5,669 nucleotides of DNA from positions 1-5,669 of the forward strand of contig CAJPTV010000123.1 of the NCBI GenBank assembly GCA_905373665.1. Reading direction: 5' to 3'. Made by a program: the position numbers and the translations under genes. Below the pieces are notes generated by a model. That model did not search any database and was not told the origin of the DNA. It saw only the letters and a list, made by a program, of their open reading frames with translations. Source of the stretch: Bacteroidia bacterium. Its GTDB lineage: Bacteria > Bacteroidota > Bacteroidia > Bacteroidales > CAJPTX01. Shown piece after piece: positions 1-5,669 of this stretch (position 1 is the first letter of the stretch; each line of letters opens with the position of its first letter).

Positions 1-2
1 TT

Positions 3-788
3 GTAAAGCTCTTCGGTGACTACCTGCGGATAGAGAACATCCTGCAGAACTACGACGAGTTTACCTACCTCAAAGCTTTCCAACAGATAGACAAACACGA
101 CCCTGCGGCAGTGGAAGCCTTTAAGGAAGCATACTTTTTGACCGACGACGACATAATGACCATGCAGGGGCTTGAGGTGCTGCCCGAACGGGAGTTGCAA
201 GACTACCGATCGGTTTACAACGATATTCGCGACTGGCGGCGTGCCCTCCGTGCAGGGGAAGAGAAGCAGCAGAAGGAGAAACTCGATTGGAGGGACGTTG
301 TATTTGAGATAGAACTACTCAAGTCGCAGGAGATAACCCTTGAGTATATCCTAGACCTCATCTTCCAGTACCACAAGAAGCGTAAGGATAAGGAGGCGCT
401 GGTCGAGGAGGTACGTCGCATGGTACGCGCAAGTGTCTCAAATCGCGCAAAAGAGCGCTTTATCGTCGATTTTATAGACGATGTGAACTTTGATACCATT
501 CTCGATAAAGACGCGCTTATTACCGCCTTTTACGCTTATGCGCAAGAAAAGAAGGAAGAGGAGACAGTAGCCCTCATTCGCGAGGAGGAGCTCAACGAAG
601 ATAAGGCGCGGCATTTCCTTGCCCTTTCGCTTAAGCGGGAGTATGTGAAAGAGAATGGGATGGAGTTCTTAGATATCCTTCCGCGAATGAGTCCGCTCCA
701 CCCAGACTATCTTCCGCGAAATAACCGTGTGTATGCGAAGCTGGTGGAGTTCGTGGAACGGTACAAGGGGTTAGGGGGCGACCTCTGA
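3..788 (+). CDS. hsdR: Type I restriction enzyme R subunit (HsdR), C-terminal fragment, 5' end outside the window
   Basis: The frame is open from base 3 to the TGA at 786-788, giving 261 residues of a protein that begins upstream; the GTG at 111 is internal, because the same conserved reading continues before it. HsdR is the ATP-driven translocase and endonuclease subunit of type I restriction complexes (R2M2S). The fragment matches my memory of the C-terminal helical domain of EcoR124 HsdR, which docks the R subunit on the methyltransferase core: FEIELLKSQE near 303-332, VRASVSNRAKERFIVDFI near 423-476, SLKREYVKENG near 628-660, ILPRMSPLHPDYL near 676-714, and the ending VERYKGLGGDL. The nuclease and helicase domains are upstream and cannot be checked. 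It precedes hsdS by 40 bp with no terminator between, so the two are probably co-transcribed. The family assignment is secure; whether the full gene is intact is unknown. Confidence 0.93.
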   Translation, partial: VKLFGDYLRIENILQNYDEFTYLKAFQQIDKHDPAAVEAFKEAYFLTDDDIMTMQGLEVLPERELQDYRSVYNDIRDWRRALRAGEEKQQKEKLDWRDVVFEIELLKSQEITLEYILDLIFQYHKKRKDKEALVEEVRRMVRASVSNRAKERFIVDFIDDVNFDTILDKDALITAFYAYAQEKKEEETVALIREEELNEDKARHFLALSLKREYVKENGMEFLDILPRMSPLHPDYLPRNNRVYAKLVEFVERYKGLGGDL

Positions 789-814
789 GCGAGCCCTTTG
801 GCTTAAAAAGACTT

Positions 815-825
815 GAGGGAGAGGT
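815..825 (+). promoter_or_regulatory. Ribosome binding site of hsdS
   Basis: A purine-rich GAGGGAGAGGT lies just before the ATG at 829. Its AGGGAG core ends 7 bases before the start and its AGG ends 4 bases before it. This supports ATG 829 as the hsdS start and is the only convincing Shine-Dalgarno sequence at any gene start in the window. Confidence 0.7.
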
Positions 826-828
826 ATT

Positions 829-1989
829 ATGACTTATCTGGAAGCGCTGCTGGAAGGTGCGGCGGTGGAGTGGAAGCCGCTCGGGGAGGTGGCGGATTTT
901 TACGGAGGCCTTACAGGAAAGAAGAGACAGGATTTTGAGGATGGAGACGCGCTGTATATCCCCTACCGAAATATATACAACAACCCAGAGGTTGATTTTC
1001 ATTGGCTTGAAAAGGTCAATGTTGCTCCTTCGGAGCGCCAACACGAGGTGTTGTACGGGGATGTCTTGTTTACCCTTTCCTCGGAAACTGAGCAGGACGT
1101 GGGAATGTCCTCTGTGGTTACTACCCATTTTGAGCAACGGGTATTTCTTAATAGCTTCTCTTTTGGGGTACGTTTTCATGATGATGTCTCTCTTCTCCCA
1201 GCATTCACTAAGCACTTCTTTCGTGCGAAAGAGATGCGTTTAGCTATTCGGAGGACAGCACAAGGAGTGACGCGTTATAACATATCGCGGAAAAAGTTCC
1301 GAGACATCCTTATCCCCCTTCCCCCGCTCCGCGTACAAGAGCGGATTGTAGAAATATTGGATAAGTTTACCGCGCTGGAAGCGGAGCTGGAAGCGGAGCT
1401 GGAAGCGCGAAAGAAGCAGTACGAGTTCTATCGAAATAAGCTCATGCGCTTTGGCAAGGAGGTGGAGTGGCGACCGTTGGGGGAGGTGGCGGAGCTAAAG
1501 CGAGGTACTTCTATAACACAAAACACGAGTACCGAGGGGTGCTACCCTGTCATTTCTGGAGGGCGTCAACCAGCTTACTACGTTGACCAGTTTAACCGTA
1601 CTGGTGAAACGATTACTGTGGCAGGTTCTGGAGCTTATGCAGGTTTTCTACAGTATTGGAACGAACCCATTTTCGTCGGTGATGCTTTTTCTATTAAGCC
1701 CGATCCTTCGCTGTTATTAACCCGCTTCGTCTATTTTTTCTTGCTCAAGCAACAGCAAAAGTTGCACGATATGAAGGTAGGAGGCGCTGTGCCTCATGTC
1801 TATACGAAATTTGTTGCCCCTATTCTCATCCCCCTCCCTCCGCTCGCGGTCCAAGAGCAAATCGTAGCGATACTCGACAAGTTCCATACGCTCGTGCATT
1901 CGATTAGCGAGGGGCTGCCTGCAGAGATAGCCCTGCGGCGAAGGCAGTACGAATATTACCGTAACCTGTTGTTGAGGTTTCCGAGGTAG
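829..1989 (+). CDS. hsdS: Type I restriction-modification specificity subunit (HsdS)
   Basis: This 386-residue protein is the DNA-recognition subunit that directs HsdM and HsdR to a bipartite target. It has the family's two-half layout. Each half opens with VEW(K/R)PLGEVA (residues 13-22 and 212-221), continues into a variable target recognition domain (TRD1 about 23-158, TRD2 about 222-330), and closes with a conserved segment: ILIPLPPLRVQERIVEILDK (160-179), and at 332-351 a copy with 17 of 20 residues identical. Each closing segment leads into a helix ending in QYE(F/Y)YRN (197-203, 373-379). TRD2 has the common type I pattern VISGGRQPAYY followed by ITVAGSGAYAGF. Residues 185-192 are a tandem AELE-AELE, equivalent in place to the TAEL repeats of EcoR124 HsdS. 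The length is normal and no frameshift is visible, so the gene looks intact. The stop codon overlaps a terminator stem, so hsdS ends its operon. The target sequence cannot be predicted by reading. Confidence 0.96.
   Translation: MTYLEALLEGAAVEWKPLGEVADFYGGLTGKKRQDFEDGDALYIPYRNIYNNPEVDFHWLEKVNVAPSERQHEVLYGDVLFTLSSETEQDVGMSSVVTTHFEQRVFLNSFSFGVRFHDDVSLLPAFTKHFFRAKEMRLAIRRTAQGVTRYNISRKKFRDILIPLPPLRVQERIVEILDKFTALEAELEAELEARKKQYEFYRNKLMRFGKEVEWRPLGEVAELKRGTSITQNTSTEGCYPVISGGRQPAYYVDQFNRTGETITVAGSGAYAGFLQYWNEPIFVGDAFSIKPDPSLLLTRFVYFFLLKQQQKLHDMKVGGAVPHVYTKFVAPILIPLPPLAVQEQIVAILDKFHTLVHSISEGLPAEIALRRRQYEYYRNLLLRFPR
865..896 (+). repeat. Intragenic repeat, copy 1 (proximal boundary of TRD1)
   Basis: This 32-bp segment of hsdS, beginning GTGGAGTGG and ending GGGGAGGTGGCGGA, matches 1462-1493 at 27 of 32 bases by direct comparison. 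It encodes VEWKPLGEVA just before TRD1. Such conserved edges are the usual points of recombination between HsdS recognition domains. Confidence 0.85.
1306..1365 (+). repeat. Intragenic repeat, conserved segment closing TRD1 (partner at 1822-1881)
   Basis: These 60 bases encode residues 160-179 and recur in diverged form at 1822-1881, where 17 of the 20 encoded residues are identical. The pair marks the downstream edges of TRD1 and TRD2. The repeat spacing is 516 bp here, against 597 bp for the upstream-edge pair. The difference reflects the unequal lengths of the two recognition modules and their spacers. Confidence 0.8.
1381..1404 (+). repeat. 12-bp tandem repeat in the hsdS central spacer
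   Basis: Two perfect, in-frame copies of GCGGAGCTGGAA lie at 1381-1392 and 1393-1404, each coding Ala-Glu-Leu-Glu. They are flanked by partial copies (GCG-CTG-GAA at 1372-1380 and GCG at 1405-1407). In the EcoR124/EcoR124-3 pair, gain of one 12-bp TAEL unit at the equivalent position lengthens the helical spacer and changes the DNA gap between half-sites by one base. A repeat like this can change copy number without breaking the frame. Confidence 0.9.
1462..1493 (+). repeat. Intragenic repeat, copy 2 (proximal boundary of TRD2)
   Basis: This is the second copy of the 32-bp segment at 865-896, with 27 of 32 bases identical. It encodes VEWRPLGEVA at the start of the second half of HsdS. The offset from the first copy is 597 bp, an exact number of codons, so exchange between copies would stay in frame. 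Confidence 0.85.
1822..1881 (+). repeat. Intragenic repeat, conserved segment closing TRD2 (partner at 1306-1365)
   Basis: This is the second copy of the conserved hsdS segment, encoding residues 332-351. It leads into the distal helix with EGLPAEIALRRRQYEYYRN, the usual C-terminal ending of this HsdS family. Here the helix start reads EGLPAEI in place of the AELE repeat found in the central spacer. Confidence 0.75.
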
Positions 1990-2016
1990 AGCGGGCATGA
2001 GCACCGCTCTTTTTTT
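1988..2016 (+). terminator. Rho-independent terminator after hsdS
   Basis: AGAGCGG (1988-1994) pairs perfectly with CCGCTCT (2004-2010), and a run of seven T (2010-2016) follows at once. The nine-base loop can add two more GC pairs (1995-1996 with 2001-2002) if A2003 bulges. The 5' arm begins inside the hsdS TAG stop codon (1987-1989), so the hairpin is positioned to end the hsdR-hsdS transcript. It implies that the next gene needs its own promoter or partial read-through. Confidence 0.87.
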
Positions 2017-2043
2017 CATTACCTTCGTGCTAATGAACACGGG

Positions 2044-2068
2044 GACGTGGGGAAGGAAGACGTGGGGA
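2044..2068 (+). repeat. 10-bp direct repeat in the leader of the PLD-helicase gene
   Basis: GACGTGGGGA occurs at 2044-2053 and again at 2059-2068, a period of 15 bp, in a purine-rich stretch (2041-2071). The second copy runs into GGGGAGG, which resembles a Shine-Dalgarno core but ends 17 bases before the ATG at 2088, too far for normal use. The repeat could be a protein-binding site, a translational element or simple drift; the sequence alone does not say. Confidence 0.5.
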
Positions 2069-2087
2069 GGATATCCTAGCCAAGACT

Positions 2088-5000
2088 ATGCACATCGCAC
2101 ACCAATATAGGCTTATTGATAACTCGTCCGAGGCGCTCTCGATGTGCGCTTGTCTAAAGGCGTGTATCTTAGAAAGAGGGGTGCGGGAAATCAGTATCGC
2201 AACGGGCTATTGGGACATCCTCGGGATGGCGCTCGTGGTCGACGAATTGGGGCGCTTCCTCGAACAGGAGGGAACGTCGTTAAGGCTTCTCATCGGCAAA
2301 GACCCGTACGTCTACTCCTCGTTAGTGAAAAATCCGAAGTATAAAGGGGGAACATACCCAGACGACTACCTTCGGACGGATATTCACGACCTAGAGCTCA
2401 AAGAACGGTATGAACAGGTGATAGCACTCCTGCTCGAGCATTGTGCGAGTGGAAAGCTCGAGGTGCGCATCTATCAGGAGGAATTCCTACACGCCAAGTG
2501 TTACATCTTTAAGGGTAAGGAGCACTCGCTCGGCATCATCGGGAGTTCTAATTTCACCGCGAAGGGACTCTTAGGCAACGCCGAGCTGAACTATCTCGAG
2601 ACCGATGCGACGCACGTGGTGGCACGTCCCGTGGAAGGGTCGTTAGCGAAGGGGCATCTCTGTTGGTTTGAAGAAAAATGGGAGGGGGCAGCGGCGTGGA
2701 CGCAGACCTTCCTCGAGCAGGTGCTTAAACCCTCACCCATTGCACGGGAGGTGGCGCAAAAGGCGGCAACGCCGTTCACCCCCTACGAACTTTATATCAA
2801 GCTTTTGCACCTACAGTTCGGGGAGGTGGTGGACAAGATACTCGGGCTACGCATAGAGGCGTACTTTCCGCCAGAGATTAAGAAATACACCTATCAGATC
2901 GATGCCGTAAAGCGGTGTATCGCGACAATGCACGAGCACGGGGGCTTTATGCTGGGCGATGTGGTCGGGCTTGGAAAAACCGTGGTAGCGACAGCCCTTA
3001 TCAAGTACTTCCTTTCGGCACGAGAGGAGGACGGGCGGGGGCGCAAGGTCTTAGTCATCTCGCCGCCCGCGATAGTGTCAGGGTGGAAAGATACCATCAA
3101 GTGTTTCTTTGACGGAGCGCTTCCCGAGTCAATAGACTTCATCACTACAGGGCGTATCGATACACTCTTTGAAGCGCAGGAGGTCGAGGATATTGCGGCA
3201 GACGTCGCCTGTGAAGACTTTCAAGAGACACTCCCCAAGGCGTACTATGGGCTTATTGTGATAGACGAAAGTCACCAGTTTCGTAATGCCAATACCCAGA
3301 TGTATCACGAGCTGGACGACCTTATTCAGCATATTACCGCCGACACGGGGCTCGTCCCCTACATCGGGTTACTTTCTGCCACACCACAGAATAACCGCCC
3401 CGACGACCTAAAGAACCAGCTCTACCTCTTCGAGCGCAATCGGCGGCAGAGTACCCTTAAGAAGGCAGCAGGGGGCGACCTTGAGGCTTTCTTTGCCCGC
3501 ATCAACAAACGCTTCAAAGAGCTTACGCGCACAGGCAATACACAGCCTTCCGAAGCAGAGAGGACGAAAAGGCGTGAGGAGCTGAAGGTGCTCTTTGAGG
3601 ATGTACGCAAGAGTATACTGGTCGACATCCTAGAGCGCCGTACACGTACCGACCTCAAGCTGTATTATGCCAAAGATATGGCGGCGCAAGGGCTGGTTTT
3701 CCCTGAGCTTATCGGTCCGTGTAATATCCATTATGTGATGGATACGGAGTTAGCTCAGCTCTTTGCAGATACGATGGACGTGATTGCCCCCGCTAAGCAA
3801 GAAGAGCACGCCTGTTTGGGCTATTATCGCTACCGCGCCATAGAGTACCTTTTGCCCGAACACCAAGCCCAGCACGTCGGACGAGGCAATCGGCAGGCAA
3901 GCGACGTCTCGCGCGAGCTTGCGAAGCTCATGCAGATGCTCCTTGTGAAGCGCCTTGAAAGCTCTTTTGCTGCCTTCAAGGAGTCGCTGCACAACTTGCT
4001 ACGTTACACACGTTGCATGCTGGAAATGTGGGAGAATAACACGATTTTCATCTGCCCCTCCATCAACGTGAACGAAGAGTTAGACTGGCAGGCGAAGAGC
4101 AAACAACAGAACAAGGCTCTCTCTTTTGCTGACTGTGTCGAAGCGTTGCGGGCAAAAATCAACAAGGGCAGTAAGGGAGAGGGGAGTAAAGGAGATAGGA
4201 GTAAGGAACGGAACGTCGAATACACTCGGGAAGATTTTGAACCAGCCTATTACCAACGCCTACAAGAGGACGAGCGGCTGATTGCCACCCTGTGTGCGCG
4301 TTGGGCAGAGAATGACTACGACCCCAAGCTCGATGCCTTCAAAGAGCGTATTAAGCCTGAACTCTTTGACCCAGAAAAGAACACGGCGGGCAAGCTTGTC
4401 ATCTTTTCCGAGGCTATCAGCACTGTAAAAGCCCTAGAGCGTGCCGTGAAGGCGAAGCAGTATCGTGTACTGACGATTACCGCCGCCAATCGTCATGAGA
4501 AGGAAGAGGCGCTTCGGGCAAACTTTGATGCGAACTATCCACGCGCCGCGTGGGAAGATACGTACGACGTCCTCATTACCACCGAGGTCTTGGCAGAGGG
4601 GGTGAACCTCCATCGTGCTAACGTGGTTGTGAACTATGACACCCCGTGGAATGCAACCCGCCTCATGCAGCGTATCGGGCGCGTGAACCGCATCGGCACT
4701 ACCGCGCCAAAGGTCTATGTCTACAACTTCATGCCGAGCGCCGAAGGGGATGCGCAGATAGCGCTCGTACAGAAGGCCTATACCAAGCTACAGTCGTTTC
4801 ACGTGCTATTTGGCGAAGACAGTAAGATTTTCTCAGAAGAGGAAAGCCTCGTGCATTATGCCCCACCACCGCGCGTTGCGAGCGAAGGGGAGGCATGGCA
4901 AAAGCTTCTCGACGGCGAGGCATCGGAGATGCAGCCCTATATTGCCGACCTGAAGCAGTATTGTGAGAAGCACCCCTATCGTTACACCCAAATCGTAAAG

Positions 5001-5561
5001 GCTACGGGGATGCAATTGGCGCAGCGCGGGGATGGGAGTGCCTATTTCGTGCTGAAAGCGACGCGCGGGGCACGCTTAGCCTTTAAGATAGCGCCAGTAG
5101 ACGGAGGGCGGCAGCGGATTCAGCCAATCGCATTGCGCGACCTACTCGACGCGCTGAGGGTAGACGAAGCGACGACTGCCGTACCGCTTCCCCCGAATTG
5201 GGAAACACTCGCTGAGCTGGCGATAATGAGCTATCGGCAGTACTTTGTCCGAATGGGCAAGTCGCGCTCGCAGGACTACCGCTTAGCGCTCGATAGCGTC
5301 GTTGCGTGGTACAAAGAGGGTAACCTTTCCGCAGCCTCCAAGGAGCTGCTCGAAAGAGCAAGGAGGCGAATAGAGCGCGGCAACGTTGACATTATTCGCG
5401 GTATACTAGCTATTACACAGGAGACCCACAGGCAGCCTGCCCCCCTCACTGGGGCGTCACTAGACGGGCTATTGGCAGAGCGACTCGCCCCACTGCTCGA
5501 CGCTGCCGTCGAAGAACGTGATATGGGGGAGGTGCGCATCGAGTTAGGAACCCTCAAGTAA
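2088..5561 (+). CDS. PLD-nuclease-like domain fused to SNF2-type helicase
   Basis: This 1157-residue protein probably translocates on, and perhaps cuts, DNA. Residues about 10-200 form a phospholipase D-type domain of the single-motif kind: LHAKCYIF (H135, K137), GSSNFT (N155), then GNAELN (E166). An SF2/SNF2 helicase follows: YQIDAVKRC (269-277), motif I GDVVGLGKT (290-298), motif Ia VLVISPPAIVSGWK (321-334), motif II DESH (393-396), motif III LLSATPQNN (428-436), motif IV LVIFSE (770-775), motif V TTEVLAEGVNL (831-841) and motif VI QRIGRVNRIG (861-870). All catalytic helicase residues look present. About 330 residues separate motifs III and IV, including a GSKGE-type repeat linker (694-708). 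Residues 915-1157 match nothing I recognise. ATG 2088 is the only ATG, GTG or TTG in frame after the TGA at 2034, but it lacks a well-placed ribosome site. DISARM uses separate SNF2 (DrmD) and PLD (DrmC) proteins; here both activities are in one chain. An antiphage or restriction role is inferred, not shown. Confidence 0.9.
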   Translation: MHIAHQYRLIDNSSEALSMCACLKACILERGVREISIATGYWDILGMALVVDELGRFLEQEGTSLRLLIGKDPYVYSSLVKNPKYKGGTYPDDYLRTDIHDLELKERYEQVIALLLEHCASGKLEVRIYQEEFLHAKCYIFKGKEHSLGIIGSSNFTAKGLLGNAELNYLETDATHVVARPVEGSLAKGHLCWFEEKWEGAAAWTQTFLEQVLKPSPIAREVAQKAATPFTPYELYIKLLHLQFGEVVDKILGLRIEAYFPPEIKKYTYQIDAVKRCIATMHEHGGFMLGDVVGLGKTVVATALIKYFLSAREEDGRGRKVLVISPPAIVSGWKDTIKCFFDGALPESIDFITTGRIDTLFEAQEVEDIAADVACEDFQETLPKAYYGLIVIDESHQFRNANTQMYHELDDLIQHITADTGLVPYIGLLSATPQNNRPDDLKNQLYLFERNRRQSTLKKAAGGDLEAFFARINKRFKELTRTGNTQPSEAERTKRREELKVLFEDVRKSILVDILERRTRTDLKLYYAKDMAAQGLVFPELIGPCNIHYVMDTELAQLFADTMDVIAPAKQEEHACLGYYRYRAIEYLLPEHQAQHVGRGNRQASDVSRELAKLMQMLLVKRLESSFAAFKESLHNLLRYTRCMLEMWENNTIFICPSINVNEELDWQAKSKQQNKALSFADCVEALRAKINKGSKGEGSKGDRSKERNVEYTREDFEPAYYQRLQEDERLIATLCARWAENDYDPKLDAFKERIKPELFDPEKNTAGKLVIFSEAISTVKALERAVKAKQYRVLTITAANRHEKEEALRANFDANYPRAAWEDTYDVLITTEVLAEGVNLHRANVVVNYDTPWNATRLMQRIGRVNRIGTTAPKVYVYNFMPSAEGDAQIALVQKAYTKLQSFHVLFGEDSKIFSEEESLVHYAPPPRVASEGEAWQKLLDGEASEMQPYIADLKQYCEKHPYRYTQIVKATGMQLAQRGDGSAYFVLKATRGARLAFKIAPVDGGRQRIQPIALRDLLDALRVDEATTAVPLPPNWETLAELAIMSYRQYFVRMGKSRSQDYRLALDSVVAWYKEGNLSAASKELLERARRRIERGNVDIIRGILAITQETHRQPAPLTGASLDGLLAERLAPLLDAAVEERDMGEVRIELGTLK
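4167..4211 (+). repeat. 15-bp imperfect tandem repeat encoding a hydrophilic linker
   Basis: Three consecutive 15-base units (4167-4181, 4182-4196, 4197-4211) share a core of (G/A)G(C/G)AGTAA(G/A)G and encode GSKGE, GSKGD and RSKER, residues 694-708 of the PLD-helicase. The unit is a whole number of codons, so copy changes would only lengthen or shorten a charged, probably disordered linker before the second helicase lobe. Confidence 0.75.
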
Positions 5562-5570
5562 AAAAGCACC

Positions 5571-5669
5571 ATGAACGCACTATCGTTACAGGAATATCTA
5601 AGCGCCCCCTACCGAGGCGCAAGCTCGTTTCTAGACAATGTGCTTTTTCCCATCTTTGGTAAAGAGCGC
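5571..5669 (+). CDS. Start of an unidentified gene co-transcribed with the PLD-helicase (3' end outside the window)
   Basis: An ATG nine bases after the stop of the PLD-helicase opens a frame that stays open for all 33 codons to the window edge: MNALSLQEYLSAPY, then GASSFLDNVLFPIFGKER. The very short gap, with no terminator in it, indicates an operon and a joint function with the helicase. No good ribosome site precedes it, so translational coupling is plausible. The pattern of a PY motif followed by a hydrophobic LFP segment vaguely recalls the N-termini of some large Eco57I-like restriction-methylase proteins, which would fit a helicase partner. That is a weak resemblance from memory over a few residues. 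The gene is probably real; its function is unknown. Confidence 0.65.
   Translation, partial: MNALSLQEYLSAPYRGASSFLDNVLFPIFGKER

Noticed and set aside
111..788. GTG at 111 as the start of a short standalone gene
   Set aside because: The same frame is open to base 3 and reads as continuous HsdR-like sequence, and no ribosome site precedes the GTG. It is an internal codon.
791..804. Short hairpin AGCC-CTTT-GGCT between hsdR and hsdS
   Set aside because: The stem is only four to five pairs and is followed by A residues, not T, so it is not a terminator on this strand. The genes are better seen as co-transcribed.
631..1215. 194-codon open frame on the - strand across the hsdR-hsdS junction
   Set aside because: It lies opposite conserved hsdR and hsdS coding sequence, and its translation shows no recognisable domain. 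It is a shadow of the two real genes.
1312..1325. C-rich tract CCCCCTTCCCCC as a phase-variable site in hsdS
   Set aside because: The runs are only five C long and are interrupted, and they encode the conserved IPLPPL segment. They are too short to be a likely slippage switch.
2033..2110. 25-codon open frame starting ATG 2033 and overlapping the PLD-helicase start, with a repeated Thr-Trp-Gly
   Set aside because: It has no ribosome binding site, and its repeated residues simply follow from the 10-bp DNA repeat. A leader peptide is possible but nothing supports it.
1..5669. CRISPR arrays, tRNA or rRNA genes, insertion-sequence ends
   Set aside because: I found no regularly spaced repeats with spacers, no RNA-gene-like segments and no transposase or terminal inverted repeats. 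Almost all of the window is protein-coding.

Overview
All genes in this 5.7 kb window lie on the + strand, and all that can be recognised act on DNA in ways typical of a restriction-modification or phage-defence region. The sequence does not fix the organism. It is a bacterium of intermediate GC: 60-base samples range from 38% to 67% GC, and typical coding DNA is about 47-58%. Shine-Dalgarno signals are clear for hsdS but weak or absent for the other two visible starts, which is compatible with, but does not prove, a lineage such as Bacteroidota.

Region 1 (3-1989) is the end of a type I restriction-modification locus. It holds the C-terminal 261 residues of HsdR (EcoR124-like, type IC family) and, 40 bp later, a complete 386-residue HsdS. 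HsdS has the classic two-half layout: TRD1, a central conserved helix, TRD2 and a distal conserved helix. The central spacer carries an in-frame 12-bp tandem repeat coding AELE-AELE. It sits where EcoR124 has its TAEL repeats, whose copy number sets the spacing between the two half-sites recognised. hsdM does not lie between R and S and is not in the window, so it must be upstream or elsewhere.

Region 2 (1990-2087) is a 98-bp gap. A strong intrinsic terminator begins in the hsdS stop codon and separates the type I operon from what follows. The rest of the gap is purine-rich and contains a 10-bp direct repeat at 15-bp spacing. I see no convincing promoter.

Region 3 (2088-5669) is a second transcription unit. 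It begins with a 1157-residue protein that fuses an N-terminal phospholipase D-type nuclease-like domain to a SNF2-type superfamily 2 helicase, with a long insertion between the helicase lobes and an unassigned C-terminal region. Nine bases after its stop a further gene begins and runs off the window after 33 codons. Its identity cannot be settled; a methyltransferase of a restriction-like system is one possibility. The working interpretation is two adjacent DNA-defence modules: a type I R-M system with a potentially variable specificity subunit, and a PLD-helicase system whose other components lie downstream.
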